Shown: positions 8,409 to 15,676 of the stretch, in pieces
Position numbering within the stretch: position 1 is the stretch's first letter
Layout of the letters: every line of letters starts with the position of its first letter
Source of the DNA: JANNFX01 sp031380225
Lineage (GTDB): Bacteria; Pseudomonadota; Alphaproteobacteria; Rhizobiales; Hyphomicrobiaceae
Reading direction: 5' to 3'
DNA: 42,107 nt
Assembly (NCBI GenBank): GCA_031380225.1
Contig: JANNFX010000222.1
Location: forward strand, 1-42,107
The notes under the pieces: generated by a model
The model's input: only the letters and a program-made list of their open reading frames with translations
Told to the model about the DNA's origin: nothing
Database searches by the model: none
Program-made: the position numbers and the translations under genes

Positions 8409-8684
8409 ATGGCAAATCCTAATTTCAGTACAACTGGTCCCTCGCGCTCGAAGCCCGACGCGACATCAGACAGCTATGATGCGATCAAGGGTGATATCGC
8501 GTCGCTGGCGGAGTCGGTGAAAAAGCTCGCAGCTGACCAGATGGGTCCTGCGGTTTCAAATGCTCAAGACCAGATGAAGCAAAAGATCGGTGATATCGAA
8601 ACTTCGATCCGGAAGAACCCGACACAAGCTGCGCTTGTTGCGGCTGGTTTGGGGTTTGTCGTTGGTCTCGTGCTGACCCGATAA
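8409..8684 (+). CDS. DUF883/ElaB-YqjD-like membrane-anchored protein
   Basis: A protein of 91 residues with a long amphipathic helix (DAIKGDIASLAESVKKLAADQM) rich in charged residues. It then has the family signature IRKNPTQAALVAAGLGFVVGLVLTR: a basic-Asn-Pro turn and a single C-terminal membrane segment ending in Arg. The pattern is that of the ElaB/YqjD group, tail-anchored proteins made under stress. GGAAGGG lies nine bases before the ATG. It is the first gene of a three-gene operon (gaps of 33 and 37 bases) behind a canonical EcfG-type promoter. Confidence 0.8.
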   Translation: MANPNFSTTGPSRSKPDATSDSYDAIKGDIASLAESVKKLAADQMGPAVSNAQDQMKQKIGDIETSIRKNPTQAALVAAGLGFVVGLVLTR

Positions 8685-8717
8685 TCTGTTGTTCTCATTC
8701 AAAAGGGTAGTCTCGCT

Positions 8718-8954
8718 ATGACAATGTCAATGAAAGACGCTGACCTTAGGTCAGCTGCAGAACAAGCCGGTGAAAACGTCTCGAACGCGATGGCGAACGC
8801 GTCCGAGAAGGTCGAGGAAACGGTCGCAAACGCCAAGAAAATGGCTGTCGACAATTTTGATAGGGTTGAAACCGCTATTCGCAGAAACCCGCTCGCCGCT
8901 GCAAGCATTGCCGGTGGGGTCGGCTTCCTTCTCGCCGTACTTGCTCGCCGCTAA
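8718..8954 (+). CDS. DUF883/ElaB-YqjD-like membrane-anchored protein
   Basis: A protein of 78 residues, a paralogue of the preceding gene: a charged helix (VSNAMANASEKVEETVANAKKM), then RVETAIRRNPLAAASIAGGVGFLLAVLARR, the same Arg-Asn-Pro turn plus one C-terminal membrane segment. ATG 8718 has AAGGGTAG ahead of it; ATG 8727 is a possible alternative. It is the second gene of the operon from the promoter at 8338. Three proteins of this type within 1.3 kb suggest a membrane-associated complex or dosage of one function, but that is inference. Confidence 0.8.
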   Translation: MTMSMKDADLRSAAEQAGENVSNAMANASEKVEETVANAKKMAVDNFDRVETAIRRNPLAAASIAGGVGFLLAVLARR

Positions 8955-8991
8955 AACTCACGTCAAAGTGTTTATCTTCGGAGGGCAGCCA

Positions 8992-9420
8992 ATGATTGGC
9001 GAAGTTGTCGCCTACGCAGCAAGCCGCGCCACCAGTGGTGCTGTGGAAAATATCTCAAGGCACGCGATGTGGTTCGCTGCAGGGATCTTCGTTTTACTTC
9101 TTGGCTGCTTCTTCGCAGTATTGGCTGCATTCTGGTCGCTTGAGCCAATATACGGTGCTATCAATTCGGCAACAGGGATAGCAATAGTCGCCATTGCGGC
9201 TGGCATGTTTTGCTTCGTTGTTCCGGGCATTGTCCAATATTTTCAGCGACGTCGTGCCATTGAGGCTGCTAAAGCCGCTGATCCAGTCGCAGAGACAATT
9301 AAGGCCGTTAACATCGAAGCGTCGGAGGCTGTTGATTATTTCGGACCTGCAAGAGTGTTAGCGACAGCGTTCATGGTTGGAGTTGGCATAGCTCGACAAC
9401 TTCGTGCTGTGCGAGGCTGA
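8992..9420 (+). CDS. Small membrane protein of the putative holin-X / DUF1469 type
   Basis: A protein of 142 residues. The true start is ATG 8992, with GGAGGG at 8980-8985; the longer open frame upstream overlaps the previous gene in another phase. There are two adjacent hydrophobic segments (AAGIFVLLLGCFFAVLAAFW and AIVAIAAGMFCFVVPGIV), then a basic cluster and a helical tail with a last hydrophobic patch. This resembles the phage-holin-family or YqjE-type proteins that accompany ElaB/YqjD-like genes in many proteobacteria. There is no phage context here, so lysis is not implied. It is the last gene of the EcfG-promoted operon and ends 12 bases from the convergent GTPase gene. Confidence 0.65.
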   Translation: MIGEVVAYAASRATSGAVENISRHAMWFAAGIFVLLLGCFFAVLAAFWSLEPIYGAINSATGIAIVAIAAGMFCFVVPGIVQYFQRRRAIEAAKAADPVAETIKAVNIEASEAVDYFGPARVLATAFMVGVGIARQLRAVRG

Positions 9421-9432
9421 AGCAAAAAATTG

Positions 9433-10887
9433 TTATCCGGAACGCCGTGTCATTGTGCGGCCTGCGTTAATAACTTGTGTCGCGAGCCGGCGCCACCGGA
9501 ATCCAGTCTTCCGTTGATCGCTCAGCCGCAACGCCTTAGCCCGCTCAGCGCCGGGCATTAAGGTGGTGATGAGATGGAGGAGTGCCGGGCGTAGTTCAAC
9601 TGGATTCGACCCGAGGATAATTTTGTCCAATGATACATGGAAATCCCGGCCGGCGGTCGCAACAGCATCGGCATCCGATGTGGTCAAAATGTACACGATT
9701 TCTGGAGGTTTCCGGTTCACGCGAACTGCGGCAGCGGTTCTGAGTTTATTCAAGACATCTATTTCAAACGGGCGGTTCTCCGCCCGTTCAGAGCTGACCC
9801 AAATGATCAAGTCACCTTGTGCTACAGCATCAAAAAATGCTGCATTCCCGGGGTCGGCCGGGCTCACGTCGGGGCTGTCGAGGACTAACACCAAGTTGCC
9901 GTCTGGCAAACGTAGCGTACCGGGAAGGGCTAATGTGTTGTCAGAATACCGGTCCCCAATATGGACGTCAGCTATCATCGCGCCAATCCACCGCGACCTT
10001 TCAGTCCCCTCAGTGCCGGCAAAAATGATCCGGACTAGTGTCTCAGTTTGCACGCCCGAACCGGAAGTATTACCGGCACTAGAATCAACTGCCGTGCTGT
10101 CAGCTGGCGCCTTTGACTCCGCGATCCGCATTCGGCCGCTATAAAGGTCAATGGCGGCGCGGCCGACTTCTCGCACATATGCTTGGACGATCCGCCGTGC
10201 GAGTTCTTCCCGCCCCCAATCATAAGCCCGGCGGGTCAGTTGCTCGCGGATTTCTTGCGTCGCCGCTGCTGCCGGATTGATCAGCCGTATGATCCGCCAC
10301 AAATCATAAGCTTGTTCGGCGACGTTTACCGCGGTGCGCCAGCGGTATACGCGCAGAAATTGACCGACGGTCATGCGATCGCCAAGAGGAATGCTACTGC
10401 TGACAAATTCGCTGAGTTGCGCACTGACCCGTTCTATGAGAGCCAAAGCCTCTGGCAGTGTAAATTTCCAGAGCGCATGGTCATCACCTGGGTGCATCGA
10501 GGCAGCGACCGTTTCAATGGTTCGCACGCCGAGGTCAAACACTTGATCTCGACTTGTGATTTCAAGTGGCCGCACCTTTCCAGCAAGCTCGACAACTGCT
10601 GTCCACGCAATCGTTTCTCCGACCGACCAGGCTGGGTCTGGCTCGCCACGAATATCTAGATGTTTGACGGATGCTGCTGTGTCGGGAAGGTCAGCTCGTA
10701 ATAGCCCACGCTCAAGCGCGTACGTCAATACCGTTATAGAACAAGCAGCCAGCGCCCAATATAGTACGTAGCCCTGCTGCCAGAGCCAAACTGAGCCCAA
10801 TACAATCAGAGAAACCAATGGTAGAAAAATTGCAACGGCCGCCATTGCAACGCGGATGTAAAACACAGCCGGCTTGTTTTTCTTCAT
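9433..10887 (-). CDS. Membrane-anchored degenerate P-loop GTPase-like protein
   Basis: A protein of 484 residues. Two hydrophobic segments lie in the first 60 residues (MAAVAIFLPLVSLIVLG and YWALAACSITVLTYAL). Next is a long helical domain, residues about 90-250, and then a GTPase-like domain. Its G1 region near residue 286 reads FAGTEGTERS, where a P-loop would have GxxxxGKS, so the Lys is Arg and the Gly is Glu. G3 reads VLDSPD near residue 336 and G4 reads TTSDAD near residue 399 in place of NKxD. The fold looks like an Era/dynamin-like GTPase that may have lost nucleotide hydrolysis. No EcfG-type site was seen upstream, and a terminator-like hairpin separates it from the YciF-like gene. 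Family name not known to me. Confidence 0.6.
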   Translation of the reverse strand: MKKNKPAVFYIRVAMAAVAIFLPLVSLIVLGSVWLWQQGYVLYWALAACSITVLTYALERGLLRADLPDTAASVKHLDIRGEPDPAWSVGETIAWTAVVELAGKVRPLEITSRDQVFDLGVRTIETVAASMHPGDDHALWKFTLPEALALIERVSAQLSEFVSSSIPLGDRMTVGQFLRVYRWRTAVNVAEQAYDLWRIIRLINPAAAATQEIREQLTRRAYDWGREELARRIVQAYVREVGRAAIDLYSGRMRIAESKAPADSTAVDSSAGNTSGSGVQTETLVRIIFAGTEGTERSRWIGAMIADVHIGDRYSDNTLALPGTLRLPDGNLVLVLDSPDVSPADPGNAAFFDAVAQGDLIIWVSSERAENRPFEIDVLNKLRTAAAVRVNRKPPEIVYILTTSDADAVATAGRDFHVSLDKIILGSNPVELRPALLHLITTLMPGAERAKALRLSDQRKTGFRWRRLATQVINAGRTMTRRSG

Positions 10888-10916
10888 TTGCTACGAGACC
10901 TTCCGCTCAAATCACT

Positions 10917-10943
10917 GGGGCCAGCGTCAATGACACCGGCCCC
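10917..10943 (-). terminator. Terminator-like hairpin after the YciF-like gene
   Basis: On the minus strand a 13-base stem with two G-U pairs starts GGGGCC and closes GGCCCC around a minimal loop, 32 bases beyond the stop at 10975. There is no T-run, so it could instead be a processing or attenuation hairpin. Confidence 0.5.
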
Positions 10944-10974
10944 ATCGATCTTCTTATGAAAAGTCATTATCCAA

Positions 10975-11562
10975 TTACTTGCGTGCAGTCATTGGTGTTG
11001 ACGGCTTGGCCTGTGACTTCGATCCCTTGGCCGAATTCTTCACCGGCCTCTGAACCGCTCGATCGTCTTGGTCATCAGCGTCATCGGCGCTGTCGTTGAT
11101 CCCGCCATACGCCAGCTCAGACAACATCCCGTCGGCGTTCTTCTCCTGCTCAAGAGTTTCTTCCAAAAGCGTCGCGGCATCATCTAATTCTAGCCGCGTC
11201 GCCCAAGCGCGCAAGGTGCCATAGCGGGATATTTCATAATGTTCGACGGCTTGACCGCACGCGAGCACACCCGCGTCGCGGACATCCTCGTCTTCGGACT
11301 CTTCAATAACGTCTTCGCACTCCTTGACAAGACCTTCGATGACAGGGCATTTTTTGCCCGCCGGCTTCACGCCGATAATTTTAAAAACCTGATCGAGCCG
11401 CTCGATCTGTCCCTTCGTTTCTTCAAGGTGGTCAGAAAATGCGGTTTTCAGATCCTCGGACGTAACAGCCTTGATCATTTTAGGCAGTGCCTTCACGATC
11501 GCAGCTTCAGCGTAATACACATCCTTGAGTGTCGCTTCAAAGAGGTCATGGAGTGTTTTCAT
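10975..11562 (-). CDS. YciE/YciF-like ferritin-fold stress protein (DUF892)
   Basis: A protein of 195 residues. The opening LHDLFEATLKDVYYAEAAIVKALPKMI is the typical first helix of DUF892/YciF, a four-helix ferritin-like fold, and further Glu/His positions follow in the helix pairs (DHLEETKGQIERLDQVF, AVEHYEISRYGTLRAWA, LLEETLEQEKNAD). These could bind a di-metal centre. A 40-residue Lys/Ser/Thr-rich tail (SAKGSKSQAKPSTPM) is an addition to the family core. Members are induced by osmotic and stationary-phase stress; the biochemical function is not settled. A canonical EcfG-type promoter lies 38 bases upstream of the ATG. Confidence 0.85.
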   Translation of the reverse strand: MKTLHDLFEATLKDVYYAEAAIVKALPKMIKAVTSEDLKTAFSDHLEETKGQIERLDQVFKIIGVKPAGKKCPVIEGLVKECEDVIEESEDEDVRDAGVLACGQAVEHYEISRYGTLRAWATRLELDDAATLLEETLEQEKNADGMLSELAYGGINDSADDADDQDDRAVQRPVKNSAKGSKSQAKPSTPMTARK

Positions 11563-11599
11563 GGCGATGATCCATTCTGCAGGTTAAAACTGCAGTTGA

Positions 11600-11624
11600 A
11601 ACGCGCTTTGGAGGGGATTGTTCC
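11600..11624 (-). promoter_or_regulatory. Predicted sigma-EcfG promoter for the YciF-like gene
   Basis: On the minus strand GGAAC 11624-11620, 16-base spacer, CGTT 11603-11600, 38 bases before the ATG at 11562. Confidence 0.8.
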
Positions 11625-11847
11625 AAATTGCCAGGGCCTGCAGGCTATCAATGCAAGCTTGAAACTTATACCCACCGCGAGCGTTAAACGCGCTCTCAAT
11701 GACTCCGCTACATAATTCAGCGCCGTCCATCGAGGTTCGAAAACCAACTGGCGTTTGCCAGTGGTTATGATTGCCGGGTTTAGTATCACTGCCCAAAAAG
11801 CCGTGAGGCCTGTCATTGTCCGCCTCGGCGCAAACATGGATTCCGTC

Positions 11848-11872
11848 GGAACTATCCCGCGCCGGGCTAGTT
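11848..11872 (+). promoter_or_regulatory. Predicted sigma-EcfG promoter for the PRC-barrel gene
   Basis: GGAAC 11848-11852, 16-base spacer, AGTT 11869-11872, 57 bases before the ATG at 11930. Confidence 0.65.
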
Positions 11873-11929
11873 TCAGTGGCAGAGCTTGATTGTTCAACGC
11901 TCAAACCAGTCTATGAGGAGTGTAAAATT

Positions 11930-12394
11930 ATGAAGTCATCATTTATCGTGAGCGCGGCTGCAATCGCAGCGACAATGGCCAGCGTTGCGATTGGTCACGC
12001 AGAAGCAGTTAAAGCGCCATCTGAAACCGGCGCGACTAACGAAATGCCAAAAGCTACTGGCGATCTGCCAAAGGTTTCTGGAAGCTCAACGAATTATGCA
12101 ACGATGCAGTCTGCCACAGATTGGCGGTCGTCAAAGGTCGTCGGACTAAATGTATACAACAGTAAAAACGAAAAAATTGGTGACATCAATGATTTGCTGA
12201 TCGATGCCAACGGCGCCGTTTCGCACGCAATCGTCGGTGTCGGCGGATTCCTCGGTATCGGCGAAAAGAACGTTGCCATTCCATTCGCGTCGGTAAAAAT
12301 GTCACGAGATAAAGACGGAAAGTTGACTGCAATGGTCGATAGCACAAAGGAAGCCCTGACCGCAGCGCCTGCGTTCAAGTATTTGAACTCGTAA
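11930..12394 (+). CDS. Secreted PRC-barrel domain protein
   Basis: A protein of 154 residues from ATG 11930, preceded by GAGGAG; a longer open frame from 11816 is not needed. The signal peptide (MKSSFIVSAAAIAATMASVAIGHAEA) is followed by a short linker and a PRC-barrel domain in the last 100 residues: SSKVVGLNVYNSKNEKIGDINDLLID, then AIVGVGGFLGIGEKNVAIPFASV. PRC-barrels are small beta-barrels used as binding modules; secreted single-domain forms are common in Hyphomicrobiales and have no assigned reaction. It is a single gene, convergent with phyR. Confidence 0.85.
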   Translation: MKSSFIVSAAAIAATMASVAIGHAEAVKAPSETGATNEMPKATGDLPKVSGSSTNYATMQSATDWRSSKVVGLNVYNSKNEKIGDINDLLIDANGAVSHAIVGVGGFLGIGEKNVAIPFASVKMSRDKDGKLTAMVDSTKEALTAAPAFKYLNS

Positions 12395-12414
12395 GCTGCT
12401 CTCAGCAAGAAAAA

Positions 12415-12442
12415 GTGGAGGAGGCAATTCAGCCTCCTCCAC
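12415..12442 (-). terminator. Rho-independent terminator of phyR
   Basis: Perfect 11-bp stem GTGGAGGAGGC / GCCTCCTCCAC with a six-base loop. Reading the minus strand it is followed by TTTTTCTT, so it ends the phyR transcript, and it may also stop the convergent PRC-barrel gene. Confidence 0.85.
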
Positions 12443-12486
12443 CTCCACGGACTCCAACAATAAAATACCGCTGAAGTGAAAATAAA

Positions 12487-13302
12487 TTAGGCAACCTTTC
12501 CTTCTCTTTTCGTTGAATTGGCTTTTGTATCAAAAAACAAGGCTTGGCTAATCGTGGCCTTGAGGGTGTCAGTTTGGAATGGTTTGGCGAGTAAGAATGT
12601 TGGCTCCGGCCGCACGCCTGTTAGCAACCGTTCTGGATAGGCAGTAATAAATATCACCGGGACCTGAAACGACGCGAGAATTTCGTTCACAGCTTCCAAG
12701 CCAGAACTACCATCGGCCAATTGGATATCCGCGAGTATCATGCCCGGTCGTGATTTCCGAACTGCAGCCACCGCTTCTCTGTGTGTTCGTGCGACGTGAC
12801 ATACTTGATGTCCTAATCCTTCCACCAAGGTTTCCAAATCCATGGCAATAATTGGTTCGTCTTCAATGATGAGGATGCTGGTGGCGACTTGGGCCCCGAT
12901 TTCCCGGCCGGCTTCGTCGATGAGTGCCGCCAATTCGGAGGCTGAACATTCGAGGATGGCGGCCGCGTCAGTGTGGTCGAAGCCTTCAACTGCAACGAGC
13001 AAAAACGCCTGCCGTGGGCGGGGTGTTATCGCTTCGAGCCGCCGGTCCGTGACAGCAGCATCGGCGCTGATTTGTTCCTCCGACGCCAGCATATTGACAT
13101 TGATTGAATTCCAGACCCGGACGAAGGCCCGGTACAGCCCGATCTTGGGCGCAACATCTGCCGGGAAACTCTTTGGATCGGCAATGATCGCTTCCAAAGT
13201 GTGGACGACATACGAATCCCCGCTGTCTTGATTTCCGCAGAGTGACCGGGCAAAACGCCGTAGATAGGGCAGATATGGGGCTATTTCGGTTGCGAGCGAC
13301 AT
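12487..13302 (-). CDS. phyR: PhyR, general stress response anti-anti-sigma regulator
   Basis: A protein of 271 residues from ATG 13302, set by GGAGGAGA upstream; an open frame to 13422 is spurious. Residues 1-140 are a sigma-factor-like domain similar to EcfG (IAPYLPYLRRFARSLCGN, then PRPRQAFLLVAVEGFDHTDAAAILECS). Residues 141-265 are a receiver: acidic IIEDEP, phospho-acceptor Asp192 in LADIQLADG, TAYPER and LAKPF. This order, sigma-like then receiver, is unique to PhyR. On phosphorylation by an HWE/HisKA_2 kinase the sigma-like domain binds NepR and frees EcfG. It is divergent from nepR-ecfG, the classic arrangement, and its own promoter is EcfG-type (AGTT -10), which gives positive feedback. 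Confidence 0.97.
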   Translation of the reverse strand: MSLATEIAPYLPYLRRFARSLCGNQDSGDSYVVHTLEAIIADPKSFPADVAPKIGLYRAFVRVWNSINVNMLASEEQISADAAVTDRRLEAITPRPRQAFLLVAVEGFDHTDAAAILECSASELAALIDEAGREIGAQVATSILIIEDEPIIAMDLETLVEGLGHQVCHVARTHREAVAAVRKSRPGMILADIQLADGSSGLEAVNEILASFQVPVIFITAYPERLLTGVRPEPTFLLAKPFQTDTLKATISQALFFDTKANSTKREGKVA

Positions 13303-13375
13303 ACAATCTCCTCCTCGATACCGCGACTGAGCTATGGTTAAACAAGACAGCTGCAGTGATGTATCCCAGCAACAA

Positions 13376-13400
13376 AACTCATGCCGAAAAAAAAGGTTCC
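13376..13400 (-). promoter_or_regulatory. Predicted sigma-EcfG promoter of phyR
   Basis: On the minus strand GGAAC 13400-13396, 16-base spacer, AGTT 13379-13376, 73 bases before the ATG at 13302. Confidence 0.75.
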
Positions 13401-13407
13401 TATCTCT

Positions 13408-13432
13408 GGAACTTTTTTTCAAGGGGTTTGTT
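13408..13432 (+). promoter_or_regulatory. Predicted sigma-EcfG promoter of nepR-ecfG
   Basis: GGAAC 13408-13412, 16-base spacer, TGTT 13429-13432, 96 bases before the nepR ATG. The -35 elements of this and the phyR promoter are only seven bases apart, pointing in opposite directions. Confidence 0.75.
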
Positions 13433-13528
13433 ACACATGCTGGACCGCGTAGCGCAATGGGAGCGTCAGGGGACCGGAGTACCGCGTCAGGTCACCAGAT
13501 CCCCCAAGTCGAGCCGAGGGGAAACTCT

Positions 13529-13804
13529 ATGACAAAACGAACGCCGGCGGAGCCAGAACAAATGAATCCAATAAAAGACGGCGGTTCACAGCGTGAGGGC
13601 GCTGCAGACAAGAAAGAGCGGGCGATGGAGACAACGCGAGAAATGGGCCATCATACCGGCGACGGTGAGGGACTAGATGCTCGGCTGCAAGCGCAGATTG
13701 GGTACAAGCTCAAGGCGATGTACGAAGACATCGCCAATGAACCTATTCCAGACAAATTTCTAGATCTGCTTCGCAAGCTCGACGGACAGGAGCGAGGAAA
13801 TTGA
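13529..13804 (+). CDS. nepR: NepR, anti-sigma factor of EcfG
   Basis: A protein of 91 residues. The conserved NepR core is in the second half: LDARLQAQIGYKLKAMYEDI followed by EPIPDKFLDLLRKLDG, the two helices joined by the EPIPD linker that bind either EcfG or the sigma-like domain of PhyR. The N-terminal 45 residues are charged and low in complexity, as is usual. The start is ATG 13529 with GAGGGG ahead. The gene overlaps ecfG by four bases (TTGA), so sigma and anti-sigma are translationally coupled. Orientation, spacing and neighbours match the alphaproteobacterial GSR locus. Confidence 0.96.
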   Translation: MTKRTPAEPEQMNPIKDGGSQREGAADKKERAMETTREMGHHTGDGEGLDARLQAQIGYKLKAMYEDIANEPIPDKFLDLLRKLDGQERGN

Positions 13805-14361
13805 GTTCAGTCGAAGTCAAAGATGGTGTGATTAAGGCGTTACCAAATTTGCGGGCGTTTGCGGTCTCGCTGTGCGGTAACCTTGAACGTGCTGATGATC
13901 TTGTTCAGGAGACAATGCTGAAAGCTTTCAAGAGTATTGAAAGCTTTGAAGAGGGCACGAACTTGAAAGCCTGGCTGTTCACAATCTTGCGAAATACTTA
14001 TTTTTCTGAACGGCGCCGTTTGAAGCGGGAAATCGAAGACGCGGACGGTGTTCATGCGTCAAAGCTGGCAGTTCATCCAGAACAAGACGGACATATGGCC
14101 ATGCGCGAGCTCCAAGACGCGCTGAAATTACTTCCTGATGATCAGCGCGAAGCCTTGATCTTGGTTTGCGCTGCCGGCATGTCTTATGAAGAAGCTGCAG
14201 CCATATCGGGCTGCGCAGTTGGCACGATAAAAAGCCGTGTAAACAGGGCTCGTGGCAAGCTAAGTGAAATCATGGGGATTACGTCTGCAGACGAATTCGG
14301 CCCAGACGCTGCGACGGGGGCAATACTTTCTCACAGTACGGGACAAGTGCGAACGGCGTAG
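13801..14361 (+). CDS. ecfG: EcfG, general stress response ECF sigma factor
   Basis: A protein of 186 residues. Region 2 (residues about 12-75) reads LPNLRAFAVSLCGNLERADDLVQETMLKAF, then NLKAWLFTILRNTYFSERRR. Region 4 (about 105-160) reads LPDDQREALILVCAAGMSYEEAAAISGCAVGTIKSRVNRAR, a helix-turn-helix for the -35 element. This is the ECF15/EcfG type. The start is TTG 13801, overlapping the nepR stop by four bases, with AGGAGCGAGG just upstream; there is no ATG alternative near. TTG may hold sigma output below that of its antagonist. It would recognise the GGAAC-N16/17-NGTT sites found across this window, including its own. Confidence 0.96.
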   Translation: MSSVEVKDGVIKALPNLRAFAVSLCGNLERADDLVQETMLKAFKSIESFEEGTNLKAWLFTILRNTYFSERRRLKREIEDADGVHASKLAVHPEQDGHMAMRELQDALKLLPDDQREALILVCAAGMSYEEAAAISGCAVGTIKSRVNRARGKLSEIMGITSADEFGPDAATGAILSHSTGQVRTA

Positions 14362-14401
14362 AGCTTAACTTCAAACCGGCAAACTCAGCTTTCGTAATAG
14401 C

Positions 14402-14437
14402 AAACGGCTGCGTCAAGCGATTTGACGGCAGCCGTTT
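14402..14437. terminator. Shared terminator of ecfG and the DUF1328 gene
   Basis: Inverted repeat AAACGGCTGC / GCAGCCGTTT with a second inner stem GTCAA / TTGAC. It lies 40 bases after ecfG and 20 bases beyond the convergent DUF1328 stop, and could serve both strands. Confidence 0.7.
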
Positions 14438-14456
14438 CTAGTCTAACTCAACTTTT

Positions 14457-14636
14457 TCAAGGAAGTGGCGGGGCTCGCCCATTGATTAGGCTGATAACTG
14501 TTGAAATAACGAACAGCCCGATGGCGATGTAGAAGATTACCTTCGCGATTTCCACTGCACTACCGGCGATACCTCCGAACCCAAGCACCGCTGCGATGAC
14601 GGCGACAATGAGAAAAGTCAGTGCCCAATTCAGCAT
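14457..14636 (-). CDS. DUF1328 (YtjA-like) small membrane protein
   Basis: A protein of 59 residues from ATG 14636, with GGAG eight bases ahead; the longer frame to 14792 overlaps its promoter. The sequence has two membrane helices, MLNWALTFLIVAVIAAVLGFGG and VEIAKVIFYIAIGLFVISTVI, joined by a short Gly/Ala loop. This is the DUF1328/YtjA family, found in many proteobacteria near stress genes; its function is unknown. A second member of this family lies at 25119-25292. A GGAAC-N16-AGTT site sits 49 bases upstream. Confidence 0.85.
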   Translation of the reverse strand: MLNWALTFLIVAVIAAVLGFGGIAGSAVEIAKVIFYIAIGLFVISTVISLINGRAPPLP

Positions 14637-14684
14637 GATGTGCACTCCAATTGTGTTCGACCAAATTCGAACGACCATTGAATG

Positions 14685-14709
14685 AACTCTCTGCCGAACA
14701 GTTTGTTCC
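14685..14709 (-). promoter_or_regulatory. Predicted sigma-EcfG promoter for the DUF1328 gene
   Basis: On the minus strand GGAAC 14709-14705, 16-base spacer, AGTT 14688-14685. It is divergent from the site at 14752. Confidence 0.7.
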
Positions 14710-14751
14710 AAAATCCCTGACGGGTATTCCTGTGCTAAATTCTGAGGATAC

Positions 14752-14776
14752 GGAACAATTCGGTCTTCTGCACGTT
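14752..14776 (+). promoter_or_regulatory. Predicted sigma-EcfG promoter for the 14805-15102 pair
   Basis: GGAAC 14752-14756, 16-base spacer, CGTT 14773-14776, 28 bases before the ATG at 14805. Confidence 0.8.
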
Positions 14777-14804
14777 GGATACTGTGCAACAAACGGAGAT
14801 TAAC

Positions 14805-14882
14805 ATGCGCTCAGTCGTTTTATGGATGATCGGCGTCCCGATTACCGTCATCGCGATCCTGAATCTCTTCAACATCATCTAA
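14805..14882 (+). CDS. 25-residue single-span membrane peptide
   Basis: A tiny ORF starting ATG 14805 with CGGAGA upstream (14794-14799), ending at TAA 14880. It encodes 25 residues that are nearly all hydrophobic (VLWMIGVPITVIAIL), one membrane span. Similar very short peptides sit beside DUF3309 and DUF1328 genes in rhizobia, as far as I recall. The case for a real gene is its promoter only 28 bases upstream, its ribosome binding site, and the DUF3309 gene 61 bases downstream. Function unknown. Confidence 0.6.
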   Translation: MRSVVLWMIGVPITVIAILNLFNII

Positions 14883-14943
14883 ACCATCATCTAAGCCAAA
14901 ATTATATCAGCGTAGATAACTGACACTGGAAAGCAGGCATCCT

Positions 14944-15102
14944 ATGACACTTTCGACAATCCTACTCATAATTGTCGTTCTTTTATTGCTCGGCGTCTTT
15001 CCAGCATGGCCGCACAGCAAAAATTGGGGTTACGGGCCTTCCGGTGCGCTCGGAACGGTTTTGGCCATTGTGGTCATTCTAATCCTGCTCGGCCGGATTT
15101 AA
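14944..15102 (+). CDS. DUF3309 small membrane protein
   Basis: A protein of 52 residues: one membrane helix (LSTILLIIVVLLLLGVFPAW), the conserved family centre WPHSKNWGYGPSG, and a second helix (VLAIVVILILLGRI). This is the DUF3309 pattern, widespread in alphaproteobacteria and of unknown function. It follows the 25-residue peptide and probably shares its EcfG-type promoter. Its stop overlaps the 3' end of the convergent receiver gene by four bases. Confidence 0.85.
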   Translation: MTLSTILLIIVVLLLLGVFPAWPHSKNWGYGPSGALGTVLAIVVILILLGRI

Positions 15103-15536
15103 CCCGCTTCTGACGGGCGACGGCTGACACTGGAGGATGAACCTAGTGTCAGCAGTGCCTGGCGAATGTCCGAGGCCAAGTAAGGCTTCGTGACGACGGC
15201 ACAATCTTGAAAGTCTGTAAAAATGCTGTCGCCGGCTTCATATCCCGTAGAGAACGCGAATGGGATGTTCGCCTCCCGCAAAGCAATAGCTAATGGAAGA
15301 GTGGTGGTCTCGTTCAACTTAAAATCCAGAAATGCAGCGTCAAACACGGTTTCTTGGATTAGTTTTAGAGCGTGCGCAATCGTCGGTGCGACAACGACGG
15401 ACCGGACACCGCAGTCCAATAATATCGTTTCCAAGTCCAGGGCAATTAACGCGTGGTCTTCAATGACGAGCACTTTGTCAAAGACCGTTCGAACAGAATT
15501 TGATAAGCTCACTGGGAACTCCAATAAAATGTGCAT
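15099..15536 (-). CDS. Single-domain response regulator (receiver only)
   Basis: A protein of 145 residues from ATG 15536; a TTG at 15557 in the same frame is an alternative start, and neither has a strong binding site. It is a stand-alone receiver domain: acidic pair in VLVIEDHALIALDLETIL, phospho-acceptor Asp in AAFLDFKLNE, Thr in AFSTGYE, and Lys-Pro in VVTKPYLASD. There is no output domain, so it should act by phosphotransfer or protein binding. The first lines resemble the receiver of PhyR (IEDEPIIAMDLETL). Single receivers of this kind often tune HWE/HisKA_2 kinases in the GSR. No EcfG-type site was found upstream. Confidence 0.85.
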   Translation of the reverse strand: MHILLEFPVSLSNSVRTVFDKVLVIEDHALIALDLETILLDCGVRSVVVAPTIAHALKLIQETVFDAAFLDFKLNETTTLPLAIALREANIPFAFSTGYEAGDSIFTDFQDCAVVTKPYLASDIRQALLTLGSSSSVSRRPSEAG

Positions 15537-15676
15537 ATTCAAGAGCTCTTCTTCCAAATATTTTAGCTTCCAGCACGGTTTCGACTATATTTCGCGGATC
15601 GTCATTTAACTAAGACATAGACTTCGTTGTATCGGCCAATGGGGCACGACCGCTCCAATCTCAAGATCGAAAACGC

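Noticed and set aside
8992..9420. Prophage lysis gene (holin)
   Set aside because: The family name suggests a holin, but there are no phage genes near, and the operon is made of ElaB/YqjD-like stress proteins.
11559..11904. Overlapping minus-strand ORFs upstream of the YciF-like gene
   Set aside because: They run across two EcfG-type promoters and their products look random.
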